From contig MKTW01000012.1 in the NCBI GenBank assembly GCA_001898405.1, positions 124,001 to 188,000 of the forward strand: 64,000 nt of DNA, given 5' to 3'. The position numbers were made by a program, and so were the translations under genes. The notes under the pieces are model-generated. The model worked only from the letters and a program-made list of their open reading frames with translations, did not search any database and was not told the DNA's origin. Each line of letters opens with the position of its first letter. The stretch's first letter is position 1. This stretch comes from Sphingobacteriales bacterium 44-61. GTDB lineage: Bacteria > Bacteroidota > Bacteroidia > Chitinophagales > Chitinophagaceae. Below are positions 8,828-17,882 of this stretch, in pieces.

Positions 8828-10045
8828 TTAACGGGCTTCTAAAACACGGTCTCTGGCCAAAAAACAAGCGCCCACCACGCCGGCGTTTTCATTTAGCAGG
8901 GAAAGTTTGATCTGTGTGTCTGTATTGACCAAATTTAATGAATACTTATTAATAGCACTTTTTATGGGGAATAAGATATACTCCGATGTTTCAGCCAGCG
9001 CTCCTCCCAATACGATGAGTTCAGGATTGTAAAGGTTGATGAGCATAGCGATCCCTCTTCCCAGTTTTTCTCCGATCTCAGCTACCAGGTCAATGGCGAG
9101 CACATCGTCATCTTTTGCGGCCTGGATGATATGGGATAGTTTAACATCCTCAATTGCCAGGTCTTTGGTAATGCTGCTGGCATAGCCATTTTTTATTTTT
9201 TCGCGGAATAAATGGGTTAAAGCCCTTCCGGATGCTTCGGTTTCAAGGCAGCCCTTCTTGCCGCACTGGCAAATGATTTCATTGTCAAAAAAGGGGATAT
9301 GGCCAAACTCTCCGGCAAACCCCGATTTGCCATAATAGATCTGCCCGTTGATAATGATCCCCATTCCAATACCATAATCGAGATTGAGGAACAGGACATT
9401 CTTTTCGTGTCTTACTGCGCCGGCAATATATTCACCATAAGCCATTGCCCTGGAATCGTTTTCGATAAATGTTTTGATGCCGGTAGCCTGCTCCAGGTAA
9501 ACACTTAGGGGGTCTTCACTGAAATGAAAAAAGCTATAGCTGTAACCGGTAGTGGAGTTGATGCGGCCCGACAGGTTCAGGCCCATAGCCAGGATCTTAT
9601 CATTGGAGATCGAGGTTTTGGATATAAAGTTTTTTATAATGGCGCATAGCTCGTCTAACGAATGCTTTTCGTTGGATAAGGTGTAGGGGATATTTTTGGA
9701 TGTCGAAGTCAGGTTCTTGCACAGATCGATCAGCCCGATATTGATATGGGTTTGTTTAATATCTACTCCCAGGAAAAAGCCTGAATTGGCGACAAGGCCA
9801 TATATGCTGGGTTTACGCCCGCTTGTAACGGTCGTTTTTCCATAATCGCAGGCAATGCCATCAGAGATGAGCTCGTTGATAAGGGTGGTTATTTTAGGAA
9901 CGCTGAGCAACAATTTCTTGCTCAGATCCGAAATCGTCATATTTCCGGAAACGGATAAAATGCTGATGATTTCCTTTTTTATTGAATTGTTTTTAAAGGC
10001 AATCCCCGGCTTGCTTTCGCTTTCCAGATCGTCCCAAAATGTCAT
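8828..10045 (-). CDS. ROK-family transcriptional repressor (NagC/Mlc/XylR type)
   Basis: 405 aa. The N-terminal winged helix (about 20-80) contains NMTISDLSKKLLLSVPKITT. The rest is a ROK domain with LDYGIGMGIIING and the zinc motif CQCGKKGCLE, followed by EASG. Such proteins bind operators until a sugar or sugar phosphate binds the ROK domain; NagC senses GlcNAc-6-P. It is divergent from the MFS permease that opens the amino-sugar locus, so it is the likely local repressor. A perfect inverted repeat starts 24 bp upstream of its start codon (10069-10093), a plausible autoregulatory operator. The effector is inferred from context only. Confidence 0.9.
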   Translation of the reverse strand: MTFWDDLESESKPGIAFKNNSIKKEIISILSVSGNMTISDLSKKLLLSVPKITTLINELISDGIACDYGKTTVTSGRKPSIYGLVANSGFFLGVDIKQTHINIGLIDLCKNLTSTSKNIPYTLSNEKHSLDELCAIIKNFISKTSISNDKILAMGLNLSGRINSTTGYSYSFFHFSEDPLSVYLEQATGIKTFIENDSRAMAYGEYIAGAVRHEKNVLFLNLDYGIGMGIIINGQIYYGKSGFAGEFGHIPFFDNEIICQCGKKGCLETEASGRALTHLFREKIKNGYASSITKDLAIEDVKLSHIIQAAKDDDVLAIDLVAEIGEKLGRGIAMLINLYNPELIVLGGALAETSEYILFPIKSAINKYSLNLVNTDTQIKLSLLNENAGVVGACFLARDRVLEAR

Positions 10046-10068
10046 AAATGCTATTTAGTATTAATGAG

Positions 10069-10093
10069 TAGTCTCTCAAATATATAGAGACTA
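10069..10093. promoter_or_regulatory. Inverted repeat, candidate ROK operator
   Basis: TAGTCTCT (10069-10076) and AGAGACTA (10086-10093) are perfect 8-bp arms around a 9-bp AT spacer, 24 bp upstream of the ROK start. Overall size suits a dimeric winged-helix repressor. It does not resemble the E. coli NagC consensus as I know it, so the assignment rests on position and symmetry. Confidence 0.5.
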
Positions 10094-10148
10094 TAATTTA
10101 AAGCCATTTTTGCAAAGTAAGCAAGATAAAGGCAGATAATATTATTTA

Positions 10149-10236
10149 TAAGGCCTTAATTATTAAAAAATGAATTTAATAGAATCTAATTAATAATATT
10201 TTTTATTAAATAAGCTCATTTATGAAATTATTTCAT
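10149..10236. promoter_or_regulatory. AT-rich divergent control region with two further palindromes
   Basis: Between the ROK gene and the MFS gene the DNA is very AT-rich. It holds the 10-bp palindrome TAAGGCCTTA (10149-10158) and ATGAAAT-T-ATTTCAT (10222-10236). These are further candidate operator sites for the PUL side of the divergent promoter. No coding frame is visible between 10046 and 10342. Confidence 0.35.
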
Positions 10237-10342
10237 TTATTTTGGACGAGGAGATTTGCTTGCTGCGTGTTTAGGATCATCCAAATAATTTGAGATTTTC
10301 TTTGCGTAAAGGCAATTCCTGAGGCAGAATAAACCAAGATTA

Positions 10343-11632
10343 ATGAGCTTAAGCACAAATAATAATAGAACTTTCAACCCCCTCTTCTGGATCTCCACCA
10401 CCTGGTTTGCGATGGGTTTGCCATTCGTGGCCTTATCAAGCGCCAGTGCTATCATGTATAAGAACATCGGCGTTTCAGACTCTTCCATTGCTTTCTGGAC
10501 CTCACTGATCATGCTGCCGTGGTCATTGAAACCCTTATGGGGCCCATTCCTTGAATTATACAAGACAAAAAAATTCTTTGTTTATACAACCCAGGTTTTG
10601 ACCGGGGTATTATTTGGCCTGGTCGGCTTATCTCTTCAGTTAGATCATTTCTTTAGTATTTCCATTACGTTGCTGACCATTATAGCTATTAGCGGAGCTA
10701 CGCATGATACAGCCGCCGATGGTGTGTACCTGAATGAACTGGATGCCAGGCATCAGGCAAAATATGTAGGCTGGCAGGGTGCATTTTATAATATAGCCAA
10801 AGTGTTTTCGGGAGGTGTTTTGGTATACCTGGCCGGCATACTGGAGCAGCGCACCGGGGTAAAAACTGCCTGGATGCTGGTGATGTTTGCGTATGGGGCC
10901 ATCATGTTGGGAATAGGTTTGTATACTATCCGCATGTTGCCTTCGAATGAAGAAAAGAAAAAATCTGCTTCATTTCAGGAAGGAATGGCAACGCTGAAAG
11001 ATGTGATCGTTACTTTTTTTCAAAAGAAAAATATTGTCTACAGCCTGCTGTTTATTGTTCTCTACCGCTTTGCGGAAGGGCAGGCCATTAAAATAACGCC
11101 TTTATTTTTTAAAGCAGGAAGAGATGCAGGAGGGTTGGGATTGTCTACCTCTGAGATCGGCCTTCTTTATGGGACCATCGGCGCTATTGCCTTTGTGCTG
11201 GGTTCTATTGTGGCCGGACATTTTGTTTCTAAAAAGGGACTCGACAGAAAAAGGCTTTTGATCTTATGTACCTTCTTTAATGTGCCTTTTGCCGCCTATG
11301 CTTTGCTGGCTGTTTATCAGCCGGTGAGTCTCCCCGTTATTGCTGGTGCTGTTGCTGTCGAATATTTCGGCTATGGCTTTGGGTTCATCGGTATCATCCT
11401 TTTTATTATGCAAAACATTGCACCGGGAAAATATAAGATGGCGCACTATGCTTTTGCCAGCGGTATCGTGAACCTTGGGTTTATGATCCCTTCCATGATC
11501 AGCGGCATTCTCAGTGATTATCTCGGATATAAATCGTTTTTCATCTGGGTTTTAATAGCTACCATCCCTGCTTTTATAGTTACCTGGCTGGTACCGCTTC
11601 ATAACCCGATAGAGGAGGGGAAGAGTAATTGA
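10343..11632 (+). CDS. MFS permease, AmpG-like
   Basis: 429 aa with about 12 hydrophobic segments. The N-terminus resembles AmpG/PAT-type MFS proteins: FNPLFWISTTWFAMGLPF, then SLIMLPWSLKPLWGPFLE and GATHDTAADGVYL. AmpG imports anhydro-muropeptides; in Bacteroidota PULs related permeases bring mono- or disaccharides across the inner membrane. As first gene of the rightward locus, it would import the sugar released in the periplasm. The substrate is inferred from neighbours (epimerase, NagB) to be an N-acetylhexosamine or short oligosaccharide. The C-terminus is cytoplasmic and short. Confidence 0.85.
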   Translation: MSLSTNNNRTFNPLFWISTTWFAMGLPFVALSSASAIMYKNIGVSDSSIAFWTSLIMLPWSLKPLWGPFLELYKTKKFFVYTTQVLTGVLFGLVGLSLQLDHFFSISITLLTIIAISGATHDTAADGVYLNELDARHQAKYVGWQGAFYNIAKVFSGGVLVYLAGILEQRTGVKTAWMLVMFAYGAIMLGIGLYTIRMLPSNEEKKKSASFQEGMATLKDVIVTFFQKKNIVYSLLFIVLYRFAEGQAIKITPLFFKAGRDAGGLGLSTSEIGLLYGTIGAIAFVLGSIVAGHFVSKKGLDRKRLLILCTFFNVPFAAYALLAVYQPVSLPVIAGAVAVEYFGYGFGFIGIILFIMQNIAPGKYKMAHYAFASGIVNLGFMIPSMISGILSDYLGYKSFFIWVLIATIPAFIVTWLVPLHNPIEEGKSN

Positions 11633-11679
11633 TAAGAGAGGCTTTGTTCTTTTCATTCAACTGTTAACTATTATAATTT

Positions 11680-12849
11680 ATGAGGACTTGTTTATTATCA
11701 TTTGTAACGCTGCTTCTCGCATTTGAAATGCAGGCCCAGGGCAATTTGGAGCAGGTCTCCAAAAAGCTTACTGCTGCAAAGCCGGGTGATATTGTGCTAC
11801 TCGAAGGATTCCTGAATGAAGGATTCCCTAAAATAGCTTATCAGAAAAAAATACAACCAGGGCCGCAGTTTATCATTTCTGATGATCCGGAATATATCCG
11901 CATTCCTGAAGCCATCGTGCTGCAGGAAGAAGTGAACCCCGGTGCTGTACGGTTATATGTATATAATGTAAACGGAGTAACTGCTCCCGAAAAGATGCCC
12001 CGTAAAATTTCTGCGGTGATCAAAAACATGGGGCGTGAAAATATGCGGATCCGCATGTTGAAATATTCTTCACAAAAACCGTCAACCAACTATTTTCAAA
12101 TTGGAAAACAGGGGCTGGAAGATTATTTCAATTCGAATGTGCTGAAAAATGTACGCACTGTTAAGCCCGGAGAAGTAATCGCTATAGATGAGAAACTGGA
12201 AAAGCAGATTGTCAATTATGATGAGCTGGTGCATGGCTTTTATGAATTTGTAGTGGACCAGCCCGCATTGGTGAGTATACTGCAAACGTCTCCGCAAAAG
12301 TCAGGCCCAAAGGCTTTTGCCAGTATTGATACGATCATCCCTTTCAGTCATGTGAATGCCGGAAGAGGGGTTTTTCCTGTGTCCAATTATAAAATAACCA
12401 ACGATGAAGTGATTGATACCAAAAATGGAGTATCTCAACTGATCGTTGCCGATGGGGAAGATGATCCCTGGGTCAATGGTACCATTGGACCTGACAAGGA
12501 AGATGCAAAGAATGTGGGGAATTATGGAGTGATGTACAATACTAAGTTGAAATGGAAAAGCAGCGATGGGAAAGGATTGGCATTGATAACCTGGAATGCG
12601 CGGTCAGACAATGGTCAATGGTGTGGCGGCATGGGGCTTACTATGTCGTTATCGGATAAGAATATGAAAAAAACAGTGAGGCAATATCCCTTGAATCAAC
12701 TGGTCACCAAGGGTAGGCCGGAAGCTATTCTCATTGAAATTTACAAACCTGATCCTGCTAAAGAAATACAGGAGATCGAGTTCACGTATTCTCCTCCGGG
12801 AGCATCATGCCTCCCTACTCCGTTGATACTTGTGCCGGTGGATTTATAA
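11680..12849 (+). CDS. Secreted protein of unknown function in the PUL
   Basis: 389 aa with a signal peptide ending MQAQG. The mature protein is rich in beta-forming residues with no active-site motif I recognise. Visible landmarks are ISDDPEYIRIPEAIVLQ near residue 65, VADGEDDPWVNGTIGPDKE near 262, and a C-terminal WNARSDNGQWCGGMGL that could be a carbohydrate-facing aromatic patch. It lies 47 bp after the permease and 93 bp before SusC, in the same direction. Its place suggests a periplasmic or outer-membrane role in handling the same glycan. I cannot name a family. Confidence 0.7.
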   Translation: MRTCLLSFVTLLLAFEMQAQGNLEQVSKKLTAAKPGDIVLLEGFLNEGFPKIAYQKKIQPGPQFIISDDPEYIRIPEAIVLQEEVNPGAVRLYVYNVNGVTAPEKMPRKISAVIKNMGRENMRIRMLKYSSQKPSTNYFQIGKQGLEDYFNSNVLKNVRTVKPGEVIAIDEKLEKQIVNYDELVHGFYEFVVDQPALVSILQTSPQKSGPKAFASIDTIIPFSHVNAGRGVFPVSNYKITNDEVIDTKNGVSQLIVADGEDDPWVNGTIGPDKEDAKNVGNYGVMYNTKLKWKSSDGKGLALITWNARSDNGQWCGGMGLTMSLSDKNMKKTVRQYPLNQLVTKGRPEAILIEIYKPDPAKEIQEIEFTYSPPGASCLPTPLILVPVDL

Positions 12850-12942
12850 ATACCAGGTGCCGGACAATGACCCTATGACTCAGCTACCTTTTCCCTGAAT
12901 GTTTAACCGAATTTCTATTTTTTAATCTCTCAACCAAGCACT

Positions 12943-15900
12943 ATGCTATGTTTTAAGTCAATTATTAATTATGCAGGCATTCGCCGTTGGTTACTGGTGT
13001 TTGCACTGGTTACCGGGTATTATGTTGCGGCATTTGCGCAGCAACCCGTTAAAGGGTTGGTCCGGGATGATGCAGGAAAGCCTTTGGCCGGAGTTACCAT
13101 TACTGTAAAAGGTGGCGATCTGAGCACTATCTCCAATAGTAGTGGCGAATATGAAATCAATGCGGCAGATGGGAGCGTTCTGGTCTTCACTTATGTTGGA
13201 ATGCTTTCACAGGAAGCGACTGTTAAAGGGAAATCCTTACCGGTTGTAGTGCTGAAGCAGGATGTAGCTTCATTGAATGAAGTGGTAGTAGTGGGTTATG
13301 GGTCACAGAAAAAAGCTACCCTGTCTGGCGCAGTATCCACCATAAAAGGTGCTGATCTGCTTAAAGCTCCTTCTACAAACATTTCCAGTTTGCTGGGAGG
13401 CCGGTTGCCCGGTATATCTTCCGTTCAGGAGTCGGGTGAGCCAGGTGGTGATCAGGCAGGCCTTATCATCCGCGGTTCCAGGGTTGGAGTAACTTATATT
13501 GTAGATGGTGTTCCCCGCTCTATTAATGATATAGACCCTAATGATGTAGAAAGCATTTCTGTGTTAAAGGATGGAGCCTCGGCTGCTGTTTATGGACTTC
13601 AGGCTGCAGGTGGTGTAATTATAGTAACTACAAAAAAAGGTTCCGGTTCAAAACCTACTATTAATTACACAGGTACAACAGGTGTTTCGTTAAATGCAAA
13701 CTTCCCTCAGTTCATGAACGGTCCTCAGTTTGCCCATTATTACAATATGGCTGATATGATGGACAAACTGGCAAATGGTACTATCACCAGCAGGGACCAG
13801 TATGTTCCAATATTCAAAAAGTCGGACGTTGATATGATGTTGAACGGCGATCCTACTGACGGATGGGATAATGTGGATTATATTGATAAGGTTTTCGGTA
13901 CAGGCCGCAATACCCGTCATAGTTTGTCTCTCCAGGGATCTAAGGATAATGTGAAATATTTTACTTCAATAGGAATGCAGGACCAGTCCGGGAATATTGA
14001 CAACTTTAACTTCAAGCGCTATAACCTGAGGGCAAATGTGTCTGCCCAGGTAGCTAAAAACATAACTTTTGACGTAGGAGTTGCCGGGGCGGTCACTGAT
14101 AAACAGACTCCCGGTTATGCAGCAGGTGGTACTGATGCCAATGGTTATTTAGGTGAGCAGGGCTGGTTTTCTATTGGAAAACAAACCATCGCCATGCACC
14201 CTTACCTTCCTGTAAAATATGACGGATTGTATACCGGGGTGCCTCCACGCAACAACTCCGCTATTCCCAATAGCCCGTTAGCGGCTATATATGAATCAGG
14301 ATATAAGAAAACAAATGGTATTGATATCCAGACCAACCTGGGATTGACTTACAGCATTCCCTGGGTACAGGGATTGAAGTTGAGAGCTTATGGTGCTTAT
14401 GATGCCTGGACCACACGCAATAAGAACCTGGACATATTCTTTTACATGAATGCAGTTCGCCTGCCTGATGGTACCAATACTCATCAGTTTGTAAAAATGC
14501 TGGATGCAAAAGGCGTAACGTATAATTCGCTTGGTGAAGGACAGACCAATGCGCAGCAATTGGTAAGCCAGACCAGCCTTTCCTTCGACAGGAAATTCGG
14601 ACAGCACTCAGTGGATGCATTAGTGCTTTCCGAAGTGCGCGATTATAAATCGAACAGCCTTTCGGCCTATGCAAGAAATGTGATGTTCCCCGAGTTGCCG
14701 GAACTGGGATTAAGTACGCCTGCAAATTCTCCTATCGGTGGTTGGAGCGACAGGTCCCGTTCTATCGGTTATGTGTTCCGGGCCAAGTATGATTTTGCCA
14801 ACAAATACATAGCAGAGGTTACCGGACGTTATGACGGTTCTTATAAATTTTCAGGAAACGTGGAAGGTAAGCGTTGGGGATTTTTCCCGTCAGCATCTCT
14901 GGCGTGGAGATTATCTGAAGAAAGTTTTATGGAGAAAACATCCTCCTTCCTGGATGACCTGAAAATAAGAGCGTCGGTAGGTCTTTTGGGTAATGATAAT
15001 GTAAGCGCGTTCTCTTACCTGAGCACTTACTCTTTTGGAAGCCAGTTGCCGCTCAATGGCGGGTTAAACAACTCCATGTACACCAGCGTTATTGCCAATC
15101 CCAATCTCTCCTGGGAGAAGACACTTTCCTACAACGCCGGTTTCGATGCAAGCTTATGGAAAGGAAGATTGATCGCCGAGTTCGACGTGTTCTATACCTA
15201 TACATATGATATCCTGATGTCAATGTCTTCCGGCTATCCTCCATCAATGGGTGGATATTATTTCACTTACGAAAACTTTGGCAAAACAGACTCCAAAGGG
15301 TTTGAATTGCTTTTAAAACATCAGAATACGGTTAAACTTGGCGGCAAAGTGCTTCGATATACTATTGCTCCTAACGTAAGCTATGCTACTGCCAAATGGT
15401 TGCGGTATAACGATAGCCCGAATGCTCCCGAAATGCAAAAAGTGTCTGGTAAGAAAACCGGTATTATTTCCGGTTGGGTTGCTGATGGCTTGTTCCGTTC
15501 TGAAAAAGAGATCGATGAATCAGCATGGTACGGCAGCCGTCCCAACTTAGGTGATATCAAATACAAAGACCTGAATGGTGATGGTAAAATTGATTACCAG
15601 GATAGGGGCCTGATCGGCCGTCCTAACCGTCCTGAGCTGATGTATGGTTTGAACCTGGGCGCTTCCTGGAATGGTTTTGATATTAACGCACAGTTTACCG
15701 GAGGTGCATTGTTTGATGTGTCGCTGACAGGTACATACTACAACGGGTATGATGATAACACTATCTGGACGCAAACATTTAAAGAAGGTGCTAACTCCCC
15801 TTTATTCCTGGTAGAGAATGCTTACAGTATTGATAATCCAAACGGAACATTCCCGCGGATCACGTTGAGCTCTACTACTCATGGCGGCGACAACGGCCTG

Positions 15901-16146
15901 GCTTCTACATTCTGGTTCAGGAACGGTACTTATGTTCGTCTGAAATCTGCACAACTCGGATACAGCATCCCCGAGTCCCTTACACGCAGAATGGGTATAA
16001 CCCGTCTCCGTGTGTTTATAGAAGGGTCCAACATCTTTACTATTTCCGGCTTGCCTGCAGGTGTAGATCCTGAATCGCCCCGTGTAAATAATGGTTACTA
16101 TCCGCAGCAGAAGATCTTTACAGGAGGAGTAACCCTGACATTCTAA
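12943..16146 (+). CDS. SusC/RagA-type TonB-dependent outer-membrane transporter
   Basis: 1067 aa, normal length. Order: signal peptide (to about 33), carboxypeptidase-regulatory-like domain (about 35-110, VKGLVRDDAGKPLAGVTITV), the SusC signature SLNEVVVVGYGSQKKATLSG, a plug domain (about 120-230) and a 22-strand barrel ending in VTLTF. It imports oligosaccharide captured by the SusD partner, powered by TonB. No FecR/sigma domain or STN domain is seen, so control is more likely through the ROK repressor than through an anti-sigma loop. SusD follows 79 bp downstream. Confidence 0.97.
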   Translation: MLCFKSIINYAGIRRWLLVFALVTGYYVAAFAQQPVKGLVRDDAGKPLAGVTITVKGGDLSTISNSSGEYEINAADGSVLVFTYVGMLSQEATVKGKSLPVVVLKQDVASLNEVVVVGYGSQKKATLSGAVSTIKGADLLKAPSTNISSLLGGRLPGISSVQESGEPGGDQAGLIIRGSRVGVTYIVDGVPRSINDIDPNDVESISVLKDGASAAVYGLQAAGGVIIVTTKKGSGSKPTINYTGTTGVSLNANFPQFMNGPQFAHYYNMADMMDKLANGTITSRDQYVPIFKKSDVDMMLNGDPTDGWDNVDYIDKVFGTGRNTRHSLSLQGSKDNVKYFTSIGMQDQSGNIDNFNFKRYNLRANVSAQVAKNITFDVGVAGAVTDKQTPGYAAGGTDANGYLGEQGWFSIGKQTIAMHPYLPVKYDGLYTGVPPRNNSAIPNSPLAAIYESGYKKTNGIDIQTNLGLTYSIPWVQGLKLRAYGAYDAWTTRNKNLDIFFYMNAVRLPDGTNTHQFVKMLDAKGVTYNSLGEGQTNAQQLVSQTSLSFDRKFGQHSVDALVLSEVRDYKSNSLSAYARNVMFPELPELGLSTPANSPIGGWSDRSRSIGYVFRAKYDFANKYIAEVTGRYDGSYKFSGNVEGKRWGFFPSASLAWRLSEESFMEKTSSFLDDLKIRASVGLLGNDNVSAFSYLSTYSFGSQLPLNGGLNNSMYTSVIANPNLSWEKTLSYNAGFDASLWKGRLIAEFDVFYTYTYDILMSMSSGYPPSMGGYYFTYENFGKTDSKGFELLLKHQNTVKLGGKVLRYTIAPNVSYATAKWLRYNDSPNAPEMQKVSGKKTGIISGWVADGLFRSEKEIDESAWYGSRPNLGDIKYKDLNGDGKIDYQDRGLIGRPNRPELMYGLNLGASWNGFDINAQFTGGALFDVSLTGTYYNGYDDNTIWTQTFKEGANSPLFLVENAYSIDNPNGTFPRITLSSTTHGGDNGLASTFWFRNGTYVRLKSAQLGYSIPESLTRRMGITRLRVFIEGSNIFTISGLPAGVDPESPRVNNGYYPQQKIFTGGVTLTF

Positions 16147-16225
16147 AATTGAGTAACCAATAATCCAGGTCATTTAAAAACGATCCGGAGGGAATTTCTC
16201 CTGATGGATGTAAAAACGAAAACGG

Positions 16226-17860
16226 ATGAAAAGACTTATTATAAATACAATGGTGTTAGGGCTTCTGCTGGGAGTATCTTCCTGCAAGAAGTATTTGGAC
16301 CTCGCACCTACAAGTGCTGCGTCAGACAAGCTTGTTTGGAGCAGGGTTGATTATGCTGAGTTAGCAGTAAACAATTTTTATCACGACCTCAACTACTTTG
16401 GAAGTTTCAGTTCCGGACAATCCGATGCCGGTATGACAGAGGGTTTTACTGACATGCTGAAGTATTCTTCCATGACGTACAATGCCCTCATGTATATTCC
16501 TAATGAACTGGCATATGGCGGACCTGTTTTGACAGCCAATTATGTATCGGTTTACCTGGGCACCTGGTCAACTGTGTATGATAAGATCCGCCGGGTGAAT
16601 GAGGCATTAAGCAATCTCAAAAAATATGGCACGGCATTATCGGCAGACGATGCTTCACGCCTTGAGGCGGAGATCCGTTTTTTCAGAGCGTTCCTCTATT
16701 TCGATCTGTTAAAACGCTACAAAGAAGTTATTATCTATGATGAGGACCTGACCAAGATATCTAAACAGGCTGCACTGAGTACGGAAGCGGCCGGATGGGA
16801 TTTTGTAGAAAAAGACCTGCTTTTTGCCGGTCAGCATCTGCCTGTTTCCACTAATGCCCAGGGACGTTTAACCTCTGGTGCAGCGTATGGATTTATGTCG
16901 CGTGCAATGCTGTATGCCAAACGCTGGCCATCTGCACAAACAGCAGCTGAAAAAGTACTGGCTATGAATTATACACTCACCACTAATTATGCTGATGCGT
17001 TTAAGAGTGGAAACAGCGAAGCCATTATCCAGTACACTTTTGATAAGCGTGTGTTTACACACAACTTTGATTTTTATTATGTGCCCGGTGGCGATAAAGA
17101 AGGCAGCGGAGCGTACGGTACACCACCACAGGAAATGGTGGAATCTTATGAATTGGCTAATACAGGCGGCTTTCCTGACTGGTCTGAATGGCATACGACC
17201 AGCGGTACCACCGAAACACCTCCTTATGCACAATTGGAGCCGCGTTTTCAGGCATCTGTATTATATAATGGCGCCAGTTGGAAAGGCAGGACCATTGAAG
17301 CTTTTGTAAATGGAAAAGACGGCTATGCCAACTGGAAAACGGATGCAGTTCCTGCCGGAAGAACCGTTACTGGCTACTTCCTGCGCAAGTTGCTGGATGA
17401 AAACCTGAACCTTAATACTGATAATTCCACACAGCCCTGGATCGCACTGCGCTTGGGAGAAGTGTTGCTGAACTATGCAGAAGCCTGCTATAAGAACGGA
17501 GCTCCTGGTTTGGCTAATGATGCTATCAGGAAAATAAGAGGCCGTGTCGGTTTGCCTTATGCGGATAAATCTGGTGAAGACCTGATGACGCAGATCAGGC
17601 AAGAGCGTAAAGTAGAGCTGGCTTATGAAGGGCAGTACTACTGGGATATGAGGAGATGGGGACTGGCACAGACCGCATTTACCGGTACAAGGGTACATGG
17701 CCTGAAGATTGAAAAAAATGGAAGCGGACAATTTGTGTACACTTATGTGGACTGTGATAAGCAGGACCGCAATTTCCCTGCAAAAATGTACAGGGTCCCT
17801 CTTCCTGTTTCAGAGATCACCAACAATACTTCCGTTAGCCAATTTCCCGAATGGAATTAA
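16226..17860 (+). CDS. SusD/RagB-type surface glycan-binding lipoprotein
   Basis: 544 aa. The lipobox LLGVSSCKK gives an acylated Cys and likely surface export. N-terminal SusD-like helices (for example RRVNEALSNLKKYG, RFFRAFLYFDLLKRY) are followed by the RagB/SusD C-terminal domain with LGEVLLNYAEACYKNG and IRQERKVELAYEGQYYWDMRRW, a very typical family segment. It caps the SusC barrel and delivers oligosaccharides. The next lipoprotein gene starts 23 bp later, so the three are co-transcribed. Confidence 0.97.
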   Translation: MKRLIINTMVLGLLLGVSSCKKYLDLAPTSAASDKLVWSRVDYAELAVNNFYHDLNYFGSFSSGQSDAGMTEGFTDMLKYSSMTYNALMYIPNELAYGGPVLTANYVSVYLGTWSTVYDKIRRVNEALSNLKKYGTALSADDASRLEAEIRFFRAFLYFDLLKRYKEVIIYDEDLTKISKQAALSTEAAGWDFVEKDLLFAGQHLPVSTNAQGRLTSGAAYGFMSRAMLYAKRWPSAQTAAEKVLAMNYTLTTNYADAFKSGNSEAIIQYTFDKRVFTHNFDFYYVPGGDKEGSGAYGTPPQEMVESYELANTGGFPDWSEWHTTSGTTETPPYAQLEPRFQASVLYNGASWKGRTIEAFVNGKDGYANWKTDAVPAGRTVTGYFLRKLLDENLNLNTDNSTQPWIALRLGEVLLNYAEACYKNGAPGLANDAIRKIRGRVGLPYADKSGEDLMTQIRQERKVELAYEGQYYWDMRRWGLAQTAFTGTRVHGLKIEKNGSGQFVYTYVDCDKQDRNFPAKMYRVPLPVSEITNNTSVSQFPEWN

Positions 17861-17882
17861 CTCATTTGAATATAAATAAATC

